Positions 24,907 to 35,681 of a stretch of DNA of 64,000 nucleotides are shown piece after piece. The stretch is from Piliocolobus tephrosceles. Taxonomy: Eukaryota > Chordata > Mammalia > Primates > Cercopithecidae. A program made the position numbers and the translations under genes. Each line of letters begins with the position of its first letter. Positions within the stretch are counted from its first letter, which is position 1. The stretch is from positions 161,913,485-161,977,484 of the forward strand of contig NC_045439.1 in the NCBI RefSeq assembly GCF_002776525.5, given 5' to 3'. The notes under the pieces were generated by a model, which saw only the letters and a program-made list of their open reading frames with translations, made no database searches and was not told where the DNA came from.

Positions 24907-24950
24907 GGGCACATTCAGACAGACACATGGGCACATTCAGACAGACACAT
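24907..24950. repeat. 22-bp perfect tandem duplication
   Basis: A unit beginning gggcacattcagacagac and ending acat occurs twice without a difference, which indicates a recent event or an active repeat. Confidence 0.98.
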
Positions 24951-25954
24951 GGACTTGGGAGGGTCTGTCTGGTTGCTGAGATACCACACATGACCTGCCA
25001 TGGCTGCTGAGCCTCGAGAGGCTTCTGGAAAAGCTCGCCGAGAACCTGCTCCCAGCTGCCGCTTTCCTGCCGTTTGCTCCCCCAACTGCGCAAATGCTTA
25101 CGCGAGACTCACATTGCCTGTTCCATAATTCCCTCTGTGCCGGATGCCTGGATACCTTTTGTTTCCTCTAACTTGAATCCTTAGTAATGCACCAGCCTTA
25201 TTTTTGTGTGTGGCGTGGATGACCACCAGCCTGTTTATTTAAGGCCTGTCTTCCCTGAATAGAATATAAACTCTGGGAGGGAGGGGGTTTCTTGTTGGCA
25301 CAGGGCTGGGTCTTCCTTGGTTTGAAAAGCGTGGCATACTCAGTGAAGCAAAGAAATGATGAATGAATGCATTAGTTAATGAAAGACCAGTTGAATTATA
25401 ACCTAAAATTGAATTGCCTATCGCAGAAAGATTCTAAAATGGGAAACTCAATGGCAACGGTAAATATGAGATTTGTTGAGAATCACAAAATTCAGATTCT
25501 GCAAAAGTGATACATTTATAATATCTAATGCATAACAAAAATTATGAAAGGTATAAAAATCCCTTACAATCAGCCTCTACATCCCTCTTACCATGAACCT
25601 AAAATAATTCTTTAAACTGTGATGAGGGGAGTGGCCTCTGAGGTAGCCCAGTCTACAGGCACTTCTTTGGGTCTCCTAGAGTGCCCCAGGATAGAATCAG
25701 CCTTAACTATTTGATGGCTGCAGTAAAGTCTTACTGGGCACCGTGAACACTGCCGTGGCTTCAACCCTGGGCCTTTGCCTCTGTAATTTGTACCTCTTCA
25801 GCGTGCACTTGGAATCAGCACTTGGCTTGGGTGGCTGTCCTCTCTACAGTTCTTGGTTGTATTTTATTTCTTACTTTTCTTTTTGTTTTGCTTTTTGTTG
25901 TTTGAGAAGACTCAAGTACAAATAGTCATAACTATTATATGACCGAATATGCAT

Positions 25955-26110
25955 GGATCACTTGCTCTCATTTAATCACTTCCTTTTATCTTCATAACAC
26001 CTTGAGGAGGTGGACGCTATTGTGTCCCCCACTTTATAGATCAGAGAATCGAGGCTCCAGTAGGTCCTGCTACCTGTCAGGGCTTGGACTTGTGAGCCTA
26101 GGGTTTGCCT
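25955..26110 (-). repeat. MIR element just upstream of exon 4
   Basis: 'ctcatttaatcacttccttt', 'ccccactttatagatcagag' and 'tcgaggctccagtag' follow the reverse MIR consensus. It ends about 300 bp before the exon. Confidence 0.65.
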
Positions 26111-26377
26111 CCACACCCTGAAACAGATTCTACTGTCTCCCTTAGCTCTTCTTCACACTTCATATATTTATTGCAACTTAAGATTTACATTAAGTCACAT
26201 GATGTTAGTATACTGTTGACGAATAATGTTGGTCATCATTCACTGAGTGCTTGCCATGTTGAAGCAGTCAGTCTCTATCAGAAAGAGAACGGGGAGGTGA
26301 GGATGTCGACATGGAGAGAACACAGAACGTTTGACAAAGAGAACAAATTATACAGAACATTTATTAACAGAACTGCC

Positions 26378-26403
26378 TTGCCTCTCCTTCTGCTCTGTTT
26401 CAG
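26378..26403 (+). promoter_or_regulatory. GABRG3: Splice acceptor of GABRG3 exon 4
   Basis: A long pyrimidine-rich tract (cctctccttctgctctgttt) leads into CAG at 26401-26403. The reading frame and the expected 221-bp exon length fix the junction here. Confidence 0.93.
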
Positions 26404-26624
26404 GAATACCAAATTGACATCTTTTTTGCTCAGACCTGGACAGATAGTCGCCTTCGATTCAACAGCACAATGAAAATCCTCACCCTGAATAGCAACATGG
26501 TGGGGTTGATCTGGATCCCAGACACCATCTTCCGCAATTCGAAGACCGCAGAGGCCCACTGGATCACCACCCCCAACCAGCTCCTCCGGATTTGGAATGA
26601 CGGGAAAATCCTTTACACTTTGAG
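26404..26624 (+). CDS. GABRG3: GABRG3 exon 4 (GABA-A receptor gamma-3 subunit, ligand-binding domain part 1)
   Basis: This exon encodes 73 codons plus two bases of the N-terminal extracellular domain of a GABA-A receptor gamma subunit, part of a pentameric chloride channel at inhibitory synapses. The frame begins with GAA (EYQIDIFF...) straight after an AG acceptor and ends LYTL plus AG of a split Arg codon before GT. The length of 221 bp is that of exon 4 in gamma subunits. Visible motifs are FFAQTW (family loop D; its F, A and T match gamma-2 F77, A79 and T81), WIPDTIFRNSK (loop A) and LLRIWNDGKILYTLR (loop E). FNST is an N-glycosylation sequon. Gamma-3 is preferred over gamma-2 because the variable positions read TWTDSRLRF, LTLNSNMVGLIWIPDTIF and PNQLLR, whereas gamma-2 has TWYDRRLKF and PNRMLR. 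There is no stop or frameshift. The antisense open frame across this exon is a shadow. Confidence 0.97.
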
Positions 26625-26630
26625 GTACGA
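26625..26630 (+). promoter_or_regulatory. GABRG3: Splice donor of GABRG3 exon 4 (GTACGA)
   Basis: The junction reads TGAG then gtacga. The exonic side and +5 G fit the consensus, but +4 and +6 depart from GTRAGT, so this is a moderate rather than strong donor. If the intron were retained, the frame would run 11 codons further and stop at TGA 26656-26658. Confidence 0.92.
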
Positions 26631-28345
26631 TGCTGCGTCGATCTTTGATTACTCCTGATTTAAAATGGGATCCTTCTTTTGCATCGTTGTAGGAATGAGA
26701 CCCACTTTTCATCTCTAAGTCTATTCTCTTTCCCGTGAGCCATGCTACAGCGACCTGAGAAAGTTGGCCCTCATGCCACACGGGTAAAAATAAAAGCACA
26801 CAGGTGATCCACAGAGAATATAAGCTCATTTCTTCAGAGTCCATTTCTGCTGGAAGTAGGCTGTGAAAGTTATTCTTAATACATTTACACCGTGGGTCCT
26901 CTCACCTAGGAAAAGACAGATGTCGGCGCCCTGATCAACAAGCGCAGTTTGAGTGAATCTGAGCCCACAAGGAAGGTGGGGAGAGTGGGCCCCTTTCCCA
27001 AGCACATTCCTGAGGGAAGTGGCAGCTCCCCGGAGTGTGTCCTCCCAGAGGCAGGGACGTCTTCGAAGAAACCCAGAGAGGGAAGGGAAACTGAGCTTCC
27101 AAGAAGGGAACTGACTCACCCACAGTCACCACTGGGAGCCTGTCTCTCCCAGGTCTTTCTGCTGGGATGGTCAGAGTCTAACTGAACACACAGCAACACA
27201 GCACTAGCAATGACGGGCCTCCACACTCCTGTCTGCTCGCCCAGCACAGGGACTGGACGCTCCCTCCAGCAGTGTCCTTTGAGCAGTTGGTGCTGCTCCA
27301 GAGGGCACTGCACTCCCTTCTTCCTGATGGCTCAGAAGTCCTGGGTGCATCTAGCCTTTGTTCTCACGGGCTCGCTCTCACTGGCCCAGGGCACAGGGCT
27401 CCTTCTTGCACCTGCTCTGTGGCTACATCTCCCCGCTCTGCTCTTTCTGCCTCAGGGCTTGACCCCGTCACTTTCCTCTCCTTACCCATCCTTACTGGCT
27501 TAGCTTATCCATCCTGAGAATGAAAGCTGTGTGCGTACTGAGATTTCCACAAGGAGAAATCTGATTTCCTAACATTAAATAAATGTCCACAGCACACACA
27601 TAGGCCCAGATGGACTTTAAAATAAGCAGACAGTGAGAGAGCGTTAAAGTTTCAGGGAAATCCTCATTTTGCCAGGGAGGGAACAATTACAGCAAAGAAA
27701 AAAAAAAAAAGCCACAGCTGGAAACTGTGCTGATGAAATACGTTGAGCGCTGGGGTTTGTAGAAGTTGTCTCCTCGTCAGTTGTACGCCATGCACCGGAG
27801 ACTCTGACATGACATAAAGCCTCAGCAAGCCAGGGCCAAGACCCAGCCAGTTCTGGGACCCCGTGTAGACACTGAAGAATGAGACTGCTGCCCGGGGAGG
27901 AGGCAGCGCCCCCATGTGGCAGAGCCACCCCCTGCCAGTGAAATATGGGGCAGTTGTCCAAACAGGAAACCCCCCGATGCGTGCATTAATTTGACATAAT
28001 AGCTGTTTAGATAAACACACCAGTTTCCAAATGGAGGAAGGATTTAATTCAAACAGATTGACAACAACAACTTATAAAACAACAGTTGGTTTTGTCTCCT
28101 CTCTGACTTGGCGTGTATTTCTAGACACAGTTGGAATTTTACTAACTGGAATTCTCTGAGCCACTGATAGTTAAAAGCAAAACAAAATAACCCAACATGA
28201 AAGCAACACAGCACAGTCTCACCGTGAATGGTTCCCTGGCCAAGAGTGAGCCGCGTGTGCTGCCCTGGGTAACGGAACGGCCCTCCCCATCCCCACACGG
28301 GGTGCTGTAGCAGCCGCCAGCCTTGCCCTGTGCTGTTTGCTGACC

Positions 28346-28371
28346 TGGACTGACGCTTGGCTCTTCCGCAG
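28346..28371 (+). promoter_or_regulatory. GABRG3: Splice acceptor and likely branch point of GABRG3 exon 5
   Basis: CAG at 28369-28371 precedes the exon. The pyrimidine tract is short (ggctcttccg). A good branch-point match, CTGAC at 28350-28354, places the branch A about 19 nt upstream of the exon. The branch assignment is inferred from the consensus only. Confidence 0.88.
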
Positions 28372-28454
28372 GCTCACCATCAATGCCGAGTGCCAGCTGC
28401 AGCTGCACAACTTCCCCATGGACGAGCACTCCTGCCCGCTGATTTTCTCCAGCT
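28372..28454 (+). CDS. GABRG3: GABRG3 exon 5 (Cys-loop exon)
   Basis: This 83-bp exon continues the frame of the upstream exon. Its first base G completes the Arg codon, followed by LTINAECQLQLHNFPMDEHS, then CPLIFSS and the first base T of a split codon (Tyr in the family). It holds both cysteines of the signature Cys loop, which are separated by 13 residues and form the disulfide contacting the channel-gating interface in pentameric ligand-gated channels. The size and phases match exon 5 of gamma subunits. It is flanked by CAG and GTGAGT. The exon is intact and highly conserved, so alone it would separate gamma paralogues poorly; the preceding exon decides the paralogue. Confidence 0.96.
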
Positions 28455-28460
28455 GTGAGT
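28455..28460 (+). promoter_or_regulatory. GABRG3: Splice donor of GABRG3 exon 5 (GTGAGT)
   Basis: The intronic side is a perfect GTGAGT following exonic AGCT. It fixes the 83-bp exon and leaves the phase needed for a split Tyr codon. Confidence 0.93.
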
Positions 28461-28797
28461 ACCAGTCCCGGCCCGGGGTGTGCATGCTGGGTGAGGGATG
28501 CCTAGCCTGGTGCTGCTTCTGTCAAACAGCCGTGCGATTGATCACAGCGTCCCTGCACACACAGATAAAACTGATGATGGTTTTGGTATTGACTACCTCG
28601 GCATTTTCACTCTAGACCTTGTCGCATAAGAGCCACGTTACAAAATAGGTGATCTCGATAAGGCTGTGAGCAACTTGACCATCTATAACATGGTAACATT
28701 CAGAAACTGATGAACAGTTGATTTATCAAAAACCCTTATGCTAATGAGCTGTGCATACTATTCGGAAGTATACAAAATTCCTACGTAATATTTTAGA
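28461..28797. other. Start of intron 5, no feature seen
   Basis: Non-repetitive sequence between the exon 5 donor and the first Alu of the intron. If exon 5 were read through, the frame would stay open to TAG near 28613. Confidence 0.6.
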
Positions 28798-28824
28798 TTT
28801 AACATTATCTTTTTTAAATTTATT

Positions 28825-29162
28825 TTTAATTTTTATTTATTTATTTATTTATTGAGACTGAGTTTTGCTCTTGTCGCCCAGGCTGGAGTGCAGTAGCACA
28901 GTCTTAGCTCACTGCAACCTCTGCCTCCCGGGGTTCAGATGATTCAGCTGCCTCAGCCTCCTGAGTAGCTGGGACTATAGGCACGTGCTACCACGCCCAG
29001 CTATTTTTGTATTTTGTATTTTAGTATATTTGTATTTTTGTATTTTTAGTTGGGGTTTCACCATGTTGGTCAGGCTGATCTCAAACTCCTGACGTCAGGT
29101 GATCCACCCACCTCGGCCTCCCAAAGTGCTGGGATTACAGGTGTGAGCCACTGTGCCTGGCC
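28825..29162 (-). repeat. Alu, antisense, with (ATTT)n tail
   Basis: Begins after (attt)n with gagactgagttttgctcttg and ends gccactgtgcctggcc. The flanking target duplication is tttaacattaYctt, at about 28800-28813 and 29165-29178. A small expansion, tattttgtattttagtata, has altered the central region. Confidence 0.95.
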
Positions 29163-29560
29163 AATTTAACATTACCTTAAAGCAAGGTGATTTGTCTACT
29201 AAGTAGAAAGATACAAATTTTTCTTTAATTTTACTTACATTTGTCTCATTGAACCATTGTAAGATGATTTAATTTTTCATAGTATTTTATCTTCCAATGT
29301 TTTACTTATGGTAGATATCATAGTTATCGAGTAATCCTTTACAAGTTCTTAAAGACAACATCTACTGCTAAGTAGAAGAGTACATATAAAAGGAATGTCA
29401 AATATCAAATCTATACAATTTTTAAGTTAAAATCAAAATGGAAAGATATCTGGTGAATGAATTTATAATGGGGCATTTTAAATGAATTAATCACAAGTAC
29501 TTATGTATGACTCATAAGAATTCAGTTTATTGTATTGGCTTTCTTTAAAATTGCATATGG

Positions 29561-29865
29561 GGCCAGGCGTGGTGGCTCATGCCTGTAATCCCAGCACTTT
29601 GGGAGGCTGAGGCATGTGGCTCACAAGGTCAGGAGATCAAGACCATCCTGGCTAACACAGTGAAACCGCGTCTCTACTAAAAATACAAAAAATCAGCTGA
29701 GTGTGGTGGCAGGCGCCTGTAGTCCCAGCTACTCTGGAGGCTGAGGCAGGAGAATCGCTTGAACCCGGGAGGCAGAGGTTGCAGTGAGCTGAGATCGTAC
29801 CACTGCACTCCAGCCTGGATGACAGAGTGCGTCTCTGTCTCTAAATAATAAATAAATAAATAAAT
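29561..29865 (+). repeat. Alu, sense, with perfect target duplication
   Basis: A full-length Alu starting ggccaggcgtggtggctcat with an (AAAT)n tail. The 14-bp duplication aaaattgcatatgg is perfect at 29547-29560 and 29866-29879. Confidence 0.97.
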
Positions 29866-29879
29866 AAAATTGCATATGG

Positions 29880-30640
29880 AACATGACAGACAAATCTGAT
29901 GAAATCTCAGGTAGAAGTTTTTGTGGCTTTCTTCTTTGAACATTATTGATCTTTCCCTGAACCTTCAAATGAACTGTAAAATATGTTCATCCTTTATTTT
30001 ACTTTTGCTTCTGTTCCTTGCATGTGTGGGGCCCGTGGAGGCCCAGGTCCAGGTCTGCAGAGAGCAGCAGAGCTCTGCACACTATGCACGTGTTCTCACC
30101 GGAAACCTTATTTCTTTCTGTAATAGCTTCCCTCATTCTGTCATGCTGTAAAAATGTGTTTAAATCATTCACAGGGCCTTTTAAGTGCTCAGTTCCAGGA
30201 GGGGATTGTGTGCACATGGACTTACACAATACTGCCAGAAAGAAAAGTGCTTGTATAAATTGTTTTAAAAAGATATTTATAGCAATAACATAAATTCTTG
30301 AAGACAATTTACACACACTCAGGGAAATACGTAAAAGTGAATGCCTTTCTGGAATTAGTTGGCAATGAGCATAAAGTACTAGGAAGAAATCTGACGTAGT
30401 AGTAGAAATGGTTTGTGAGACCAGCCACATCTCTTTCCCTATTTCTGGTGTGTCGTGGTAGTGATGGGTGGTCAGAGTGAATGTAGGAGCCAGGGGTGGA
30501 CAGTCTTATATATAGTGTCAGAAAGTGGCGCTTCCAATGCGTGAGCGAAGAAAGGTTATTATATCTGAAAATCAGGGAGTGGCAGGATCAAATTTATGTT
30601 CAGCAACCGTATAAGATCTTATAAGAGCAAAACTGGATGT
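29880..30640. other. No recognisable gene or repeat
   Basis: Unique-looking intron sequence. A 143-codon antisense open frame lies at 29999-30430, but it has no family signature and overlaps another frame. Confidence 0.5.
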
Positions 30641-31475
30641 ACACGGTTATATGGCAGAAAATCCTGAAACACTGGCAACCTTAAATGCGGCGGGGATGTG
30701 GGGCAACAGGAACTCTCACCCACCTCTGGGGGAATGCACAATGTCACAGCCCTTTGGAAGACAGCTGAGTCGTCTCTTACAGAATTAGACATGCTGGTAC
30801 TATATGATGCAGAATTTGTACTCCTTGGCATTGACCCAAATGAGTTAAAACTTATGTCCACACCAAAACCTGCATACAGGTGTTTACAGCAGCTTTATTC
30901 ATAATTGCCCAAATTTGGAAGCAACCAAGATGTCCTTTGGTAGGAGAATGGATAAACAGACCACGGCACATTCATGCAATGGAATATTATTCAGCACTAC
31001 AAAGAAAGGAGCTACCAAGCCATAAAGAGACATGTAGGAAACTTAAATGCATATTTACTAAGTAAAAGAAACCAATCTGAAAAGGCTGCATACTCTGATT
31101 CCAACTATAAGACATTCTGGAAAAGGGAAAACTGTAAAAATAATAGAAAGGTCAGTGGTTGCCCAGGGTTGTGAGCAGAGGGAGGATTTTCAGGACAGTG
31201 AAACTATTATATATGATACTGTCATGTTGGACATATTTGTCAAACACATAGAATGTACAACGCTAAGAATGAATGTTAGAATGAGTCCCTGGACTTCAGG
31301 TGATAATGATGTGTCAATGTAGGTTCATTGATTGTAACAAATGGACTGCTCTTGTGGGGGATGTTGATAGCTGGGGAAAAGAGTACTTGGGAGCCCTGTA
31401 CTTTCTGCTCAATTTTTCTGTGAACCTAAACCTGCTTCTTTTTCTAAAGTCAGTAAAAAAAAAAAAATTATTGGA
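30641..31475 (+). repeat. Old L1 3' end with poly-A
   Basis: 'gtgtttacagcagctttatt', 'cataattgcccaaatttgga' and 'atggaatattattcagcact' are L1 ORF2/3' UTR text. It ends with a 13-A run near 31458. It is 5'-truncated. Confidence 0.85.
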
Positions 31476-31816
31476 GGTAAACAAATCAATTTAGGAATCT
31501 ATTGCTGTCATAAACCACAATGTTCCGTAATATCAAATTTAAAAAAAAAACTTGGTTTCCCAAAATACAAAAGAATGCTTTAAAGTATAAGTTTCTGAAC
31601 CACTTTACATGTGTAGCATTAATTCATATGTCTAGGATTCACTATTCATAAATGAGAATAACAACACTCTCCTAATGAAGACGCTCATTGGTAACTTGGA
31701 GTGATGGAGGATACTTGCGTCTAAATCAGTTTGGTGGCTAAGTTGTTTCCTCATGATGGGTGTCCACTTTCAGGAAGACGCCAATTCTAATACCAATAAG
31801 CAACTGAAAGTGAAGT

Positions 31817-32106
31817 GGGCCGGGTGCAGTGGCTCATGCCTGTAATCCCAGCACTTTGGGAGGCCGAGGCAAGCAGATCACGAGGTCAGGAGTTCAAGAC
31901 CAGCCTGGCCAATATGGTGTATCTCTACTAAAAATACAAAAATTAGCCGGGTGTGGTGGCGTGTACCTGTAATCCCAGCTACGTGGGAGGCTGAGGCAGG
32001 AGAATGGCTTGAACCCAGGAGGCAGAGGTTGCAGTGAGTCGAGATCATGCCACTGCACTCCAGCCTGGGCAACAGAGTGAGACTCCGTCTCAAAAAAAAG
32101 AAAGGA
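31817..32106 (+). repeat. Alu, sense
   Basis: A full-length Alu from ggccgggtgcagtggctcat to an A-rich tail. A near-match gaaaKtgaagtg on both sides suggests the target duplication. The left monomer has a small deletion at 'aatatggtgtatctctact'. Confidence 0.94.
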
Positions 32107-32788
32107 AAGAAATTGAAGTGTTGTCCATGTTTGTGAACAGTTAACCTTGCAGTGTCCTGGTATTTTTCAATTAAATACACTCAGAAGCTGTATTTTTCCA
32201 CTTAAAAATTTTACAATAACAAAGTTGAACAACTAGTTATATTCACTATCATACAAATAAAAGTTAGAGAAACTGCCCAAAATGTACAGTGAGATATAAA
32301 GTGATCGTAAAATTGACTAACAACTATTAGGCTGGTCTTGGCTCTCTGAGTAGCAGAAGCAAAACCTCTCAAATAATGACAAGTATGTAAGATTTTCCAA
32401 TATATGCACAGAGATGAGGCAATAACATTTGCTATATAACATGTTTGGGTAATGGCTTTAATTTTTACTTTTAAATAGTTGAAATTTTTGAAATAATATT
32501 TTAATTAATTAAAAATTTCCTATAGCACTTTCTGTAGTCATTGAGGTTAAGGATCACATTTGAAAAATTCCTAAAATGTACTTTAAGAGGTAATGTTATA
32601 AGTTTATTTAAACTTGTTAAAATTATTAAAACTACATTTTAAATTACTTACATGGATGGATTAAAAGTGAATTTGATATGGACTCTTGGACAAACATTTT
32701 TGGTGTCCAGAACTTGGCCATAATTGTGTAGTTAGTGTGCACTCATAGAAATTGAACCATAAAGAATATTCAATTGCAAACAGCATTG
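32107..32788. other. AT-rich intron, nothing recognised
   Basis: AT-rich sequence with TTAATTAATTAAAA near 32503. No coding signal and no repeat that I can name. Confidence 0.5.
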
Positions 32789-33420
32789 ATTGTTTTATTC
32801 ATTTCCTATTACTGTGGCAACAAATTACTGTAACCTTAGTGGCTTGAAACAACATAAATTTAATATCTTACATTTCTGTAGATTAGCAAGCTGAACTGGG
32901 CTAAAATCAGGGTGTGGGCAGGACAGCATTGCCATCTGGAAGCTCTGGGGGAGAATCTGTGTCCTGGCTTTTTTCAAGCTCCTAGAGGCTGCCCACATTC
33001 CTTGACGTGGGTCCCCTCCCTCTATCTTTGGAGCCAACAACAGCACCTCTCTCTCATCCCACTTTTGTCATCATATCTCTCTTAGACCACAGACAGGAGA
33101 GCTCCCTGGGTTTTGAAGACCTGTGTGATTAGGTTGGGCTCACCCACATGGGCCAAGATAATCTCCCATCTAAGATCTTTCACTTAATCACATCTTTGAA
33201 GTCCCTTCTGCCACATGAAGTGACAGAGTAGCAGATTCTGGGGTTCAGAGTGTGAATGTCCTTGCTGGTTACTAGCTTGCCTGCCATAATTACTAGTGAC
33301 TCAGAGCATTCCAAGACCTGGGAACCTACCTGGTAGATGTGCCATTCACAATTCTCAGATTGTGGGGAGAATCTACACAGCAGAACAAGCCCAAAATACA
33401 TTTCACTAAAAGGAAAAATC
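32789..33420 (-). repeat. MLT1-like (MaLR) LTR, reverse orientation
   Basis: 'cagtggcttgaaacaacat'-like text (actually ccttagtggcttgaaacaac), 'gaggctgcccacattccttg' and 'gataatctcccatctaagat' resemble the same family as 7470-7902. The family name is from memory and uncertain. The 3' boundary is approximate. Confidence 0.55.
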
Positions 33421-33464
33421 ATCTCCCGTGAATTATGACAAACTGTCTTGTTTAATCTGTGTCT

Positions 33465-34480
33465 TGTTTCGGGAAGTCAGGGGCTCTGAATGGACGGACC
33501 GGCTGGAGCCATGGCAGAGGAACATAAATTGTGAATATTTCATGGACATTTGTCACTTCCCAAATAATACCTTCATAATTTCTTATGCCTGTCTTACTTG
33601 AATCTCTTAATCCTGTTATCTTTGTAAGCTGAGGATGTACGTTACCTCAGGGCTACTACTATAATTGTGTTAACTGTACAAATTGATTGTAAAACATGTG
33701 TGTTTGAAGAATATGAAATCAGTGCACCTTGAAAAGGAACAGAATAACAGCGATTTTCAGGGAACAAGGGAAGACAACCTTAAGGTCTGACTGCCTGTGG
33801 GGTCAGGCAAAATAGAGCCATATTTTTCTTCTTGCAGAGAGCCTATAAATGGACATGCAAATAGGGAAGATATCACTAAGTTCTTTTCCTAGCAAGGAAT
33901 ATTAATAATTAATACCCTGGGGAAGGAATGCATTCCTGGGGGGAGGTCTATAAACGGCCACTCTGGGAATGTCTGTCTTATGTGGTTGAGATAAGGACTG
34001 AAATATGCCCTGGTCTCCTGCAGTACCCTCAGGCTTACTCGGGTGGGGAAAAACCCCGCCCTGATAAATTTGAGGTCAGACCAGTTCTCCGCTCTCGAAC
34101 CCTGTTTTCTGTTAAGATGTTTATCAAGGCAATACATACACTGCTGAACATAGACCCTTATCAGGAGTTTCTGATTTTGCCCTGGTCCTGTTTCCTCAGA
34201 AGCATGTGATCTTTGTTCTCCTTTTTGCCCTTTGAAGCATGTGATCTTGTGACCTGCTCCCTGTTCTTGCACTCCCTCCCCTTTTAAAATCCTTAATAAA
34301 ACTTGCTGGTTTTGCGGCTCAGGTGGGCATCACGGACCTACTGATATGTGATGTCACCCCCAGTGTCCCAGCTGTAAAATTCCTCTCTTTGTACTCTTTC
34401 TCTTTATTTCTCAGCTGGCCAACACTTGTGGAAAATAGAAAGAACCTACATTGAAATATTGAGGGTGGGTTCCCCCAATA
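33465..34480 (+). repeat. Solo ERV-K-like (class II) LTR, about 1016 bp
   Basis: It starts TGTTTCGGGAAGTCAGGG and ends GGGTTCCCCCAATA. The 6-bp target duplication GTGTCT is perfect at 33459-33464 and 34481-34486; betaretrovirus-like elements typically leave about 6 bp. The polyadenylation signal AATAAA is at 34295-34300. The sequence resembles primate HERV-K-related LTRs of the MER11/HML group. It is a solo LTR: no internal viral genes are present, so it formed by LTR-LTR recombination. The terminus TA instead of CA is atypical. Confidence 0.85.
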
Positions 34481-34486
34481 GTGTCT

Positions 34487-35330
34487 TAATATATTTTTAT
34501 GAAAAAAATTTTTTAAAAAGGCAAAATATAAATTTTGGGCATTTAATTCCTTATTTCTTAAGTTGTTTTGAAAATAATTTGTTTTCTTCTTGGTTTTCTT
34601 TTGATTAAATGTCAGCATTATGAAATAAATGTTTCTTTTTGTCCAGCTGATTGGTTAATATATGTTAGTATGAGCTTTATTTTACTCATGATTTCACTTC
34701 CAAAAGTTATATTGCGTTTGAAAAATTAATGTGTCTAGCTTAGTGTAGCTACAGTATATACCTTTAACTAAACAATGCAATATACATAGATGTCCTAATC
34801 TGTTTTAAGTCAAATACAAAATTAATGACAAAAATGTTAAGAATGCCAGTGGTACAACTCTATGCTATTATTTTTTCTGAAGAGAGGGATCTCTTCACAC
34901 ACATATACACACAGGCACACACATGCATATACGCTTCTGTAAACTAATATAGGGGTGCACCGGACCTTGACATAATCTCTTTCTGTTGCTTAGTTTGAGA
35001 TGTAGAATATTATATATGCAAAATAAATGTTCATTGGCAATTGTTTAAATTATGTACTAGAATCAAATCTGAAAGTTGAGATACCATTCCTTTAATTAAA
35101 CTTTCAATAATAAAATAATTAGTACCTCACTGTTGACTCTTTATTGTGCAACATTAAATCCTGGGACACCCGTCACACTAGTGCACGGCACTGCTGCTGT
35201 TAGCATGTCTTGAACCTTATCTTTAAATTGCTATATTATGAGAAGTATGCAAGTAGCATTTATCATTACTCTGTCAAACAACAAGTAAAATGGTAATTGA
35301 TTTCTGAAGTTCAATTGGATCTCTATGGGC
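34487..35330. other. AT-rich intron, no feature assigned
   Basis: AT-rich sequence with a small CA-rich patch at about 34896-34932. No coding signal. Confidence 0.5.
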
Positions 35331-35354
35331 AAAAAAAAAAAAAAAAAAAAAAAA
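35331..35354. repeat. A24 homopolymer
   Basis: An uninterrupted run of 24 adenines immediately before L1 ORF2-like text. It may be the tail of an unrecognised retroposon on the left. Confidence 0.97.
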
Positions 35355-35681
35355 GTTTGACTTTATACAATAGTTAATTCCAAAGGAATTGAGGCCTTAA
35401 ATAAAATAAACATAAACACACAATATATTAGAAAAAATACGTAGGAAAAAATCTTCATGAACTAAGGCTAATGAAGAGTGTTTATACTTGATACTGAAAG
35501 CATGATCCCCAAAAGAAAAAGTGATCAATGGGACCTTGTCAAAAGTGAAAACATTGGTCTACCAAGAACTTGTCATGAGGTCGAAAAGGCAAATTAGGCT
35601 GGGAGAGAACACTTTGCAAACCACAAATCTGATAAGGCTTGAATCTGTGATTTAAAAATAACTCTTAAATAATTTCATTTC
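35355..35681 (+). repeat. Old L1 ORF2 3' part, first segment
   Basis: 'gaaaaaatacgtaggaaaaa' and 'atgggaccttgtcaaaagtg' match L1 ORF2 downstream of the RT. The element continues at 36300-36358 and after the Alu at about 36745-37365 ('gaaaagatgttcaacgtcat'). Confidence 0.75.

Larger units (their letters stand above)
18613..26377. other. Mostly unique intron upstream of exon 4
   Basis: There is no Alu or L1. The stretch near 18940-19130 is GC-richer, and 20120-20280 is very AT-rich with several ATTAAT/TAATTT motifs. A perfect 22-bp tandem duplication lies at 24907-24950. MIR remnants lie at about 22035-22110, 22221-22300 and 25955-26110. The open frames here overlap on both strands and show no family signature. 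Confidence 0.6.
1..26403 (+). other. GABRG3: GABRG3 intron 3 (3' portion)
   Basis: This is everything in the window upstream of exon 4. It lacks a recognisable 68-bp exon 3 encoding the residues before EYQIDIFF, so that exon must lie further upstream. The first 14.8 kb is dominated by L1 and Alu sequence. The rest is mostly non-repetitive, with scattered MIR remnants. Confidence 0.85.
26625..28371 (+). other. GABRG3: GABRG3 intron 4 (complete, 1747 bp)
   Basis: This short intron separates the two exons. No Alu or L1 is apparent in it. A 13-A run lies near 27699-27711. The open frames here are short and share no family I recognise. Confidence 0.93.

Noticed and set aside
26278..26844. 188-codon antisense open frame over GABRG3 exon 4
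   Set aside because: It is a shadow of the coding exon plus flanking intron, with no recognised domain.
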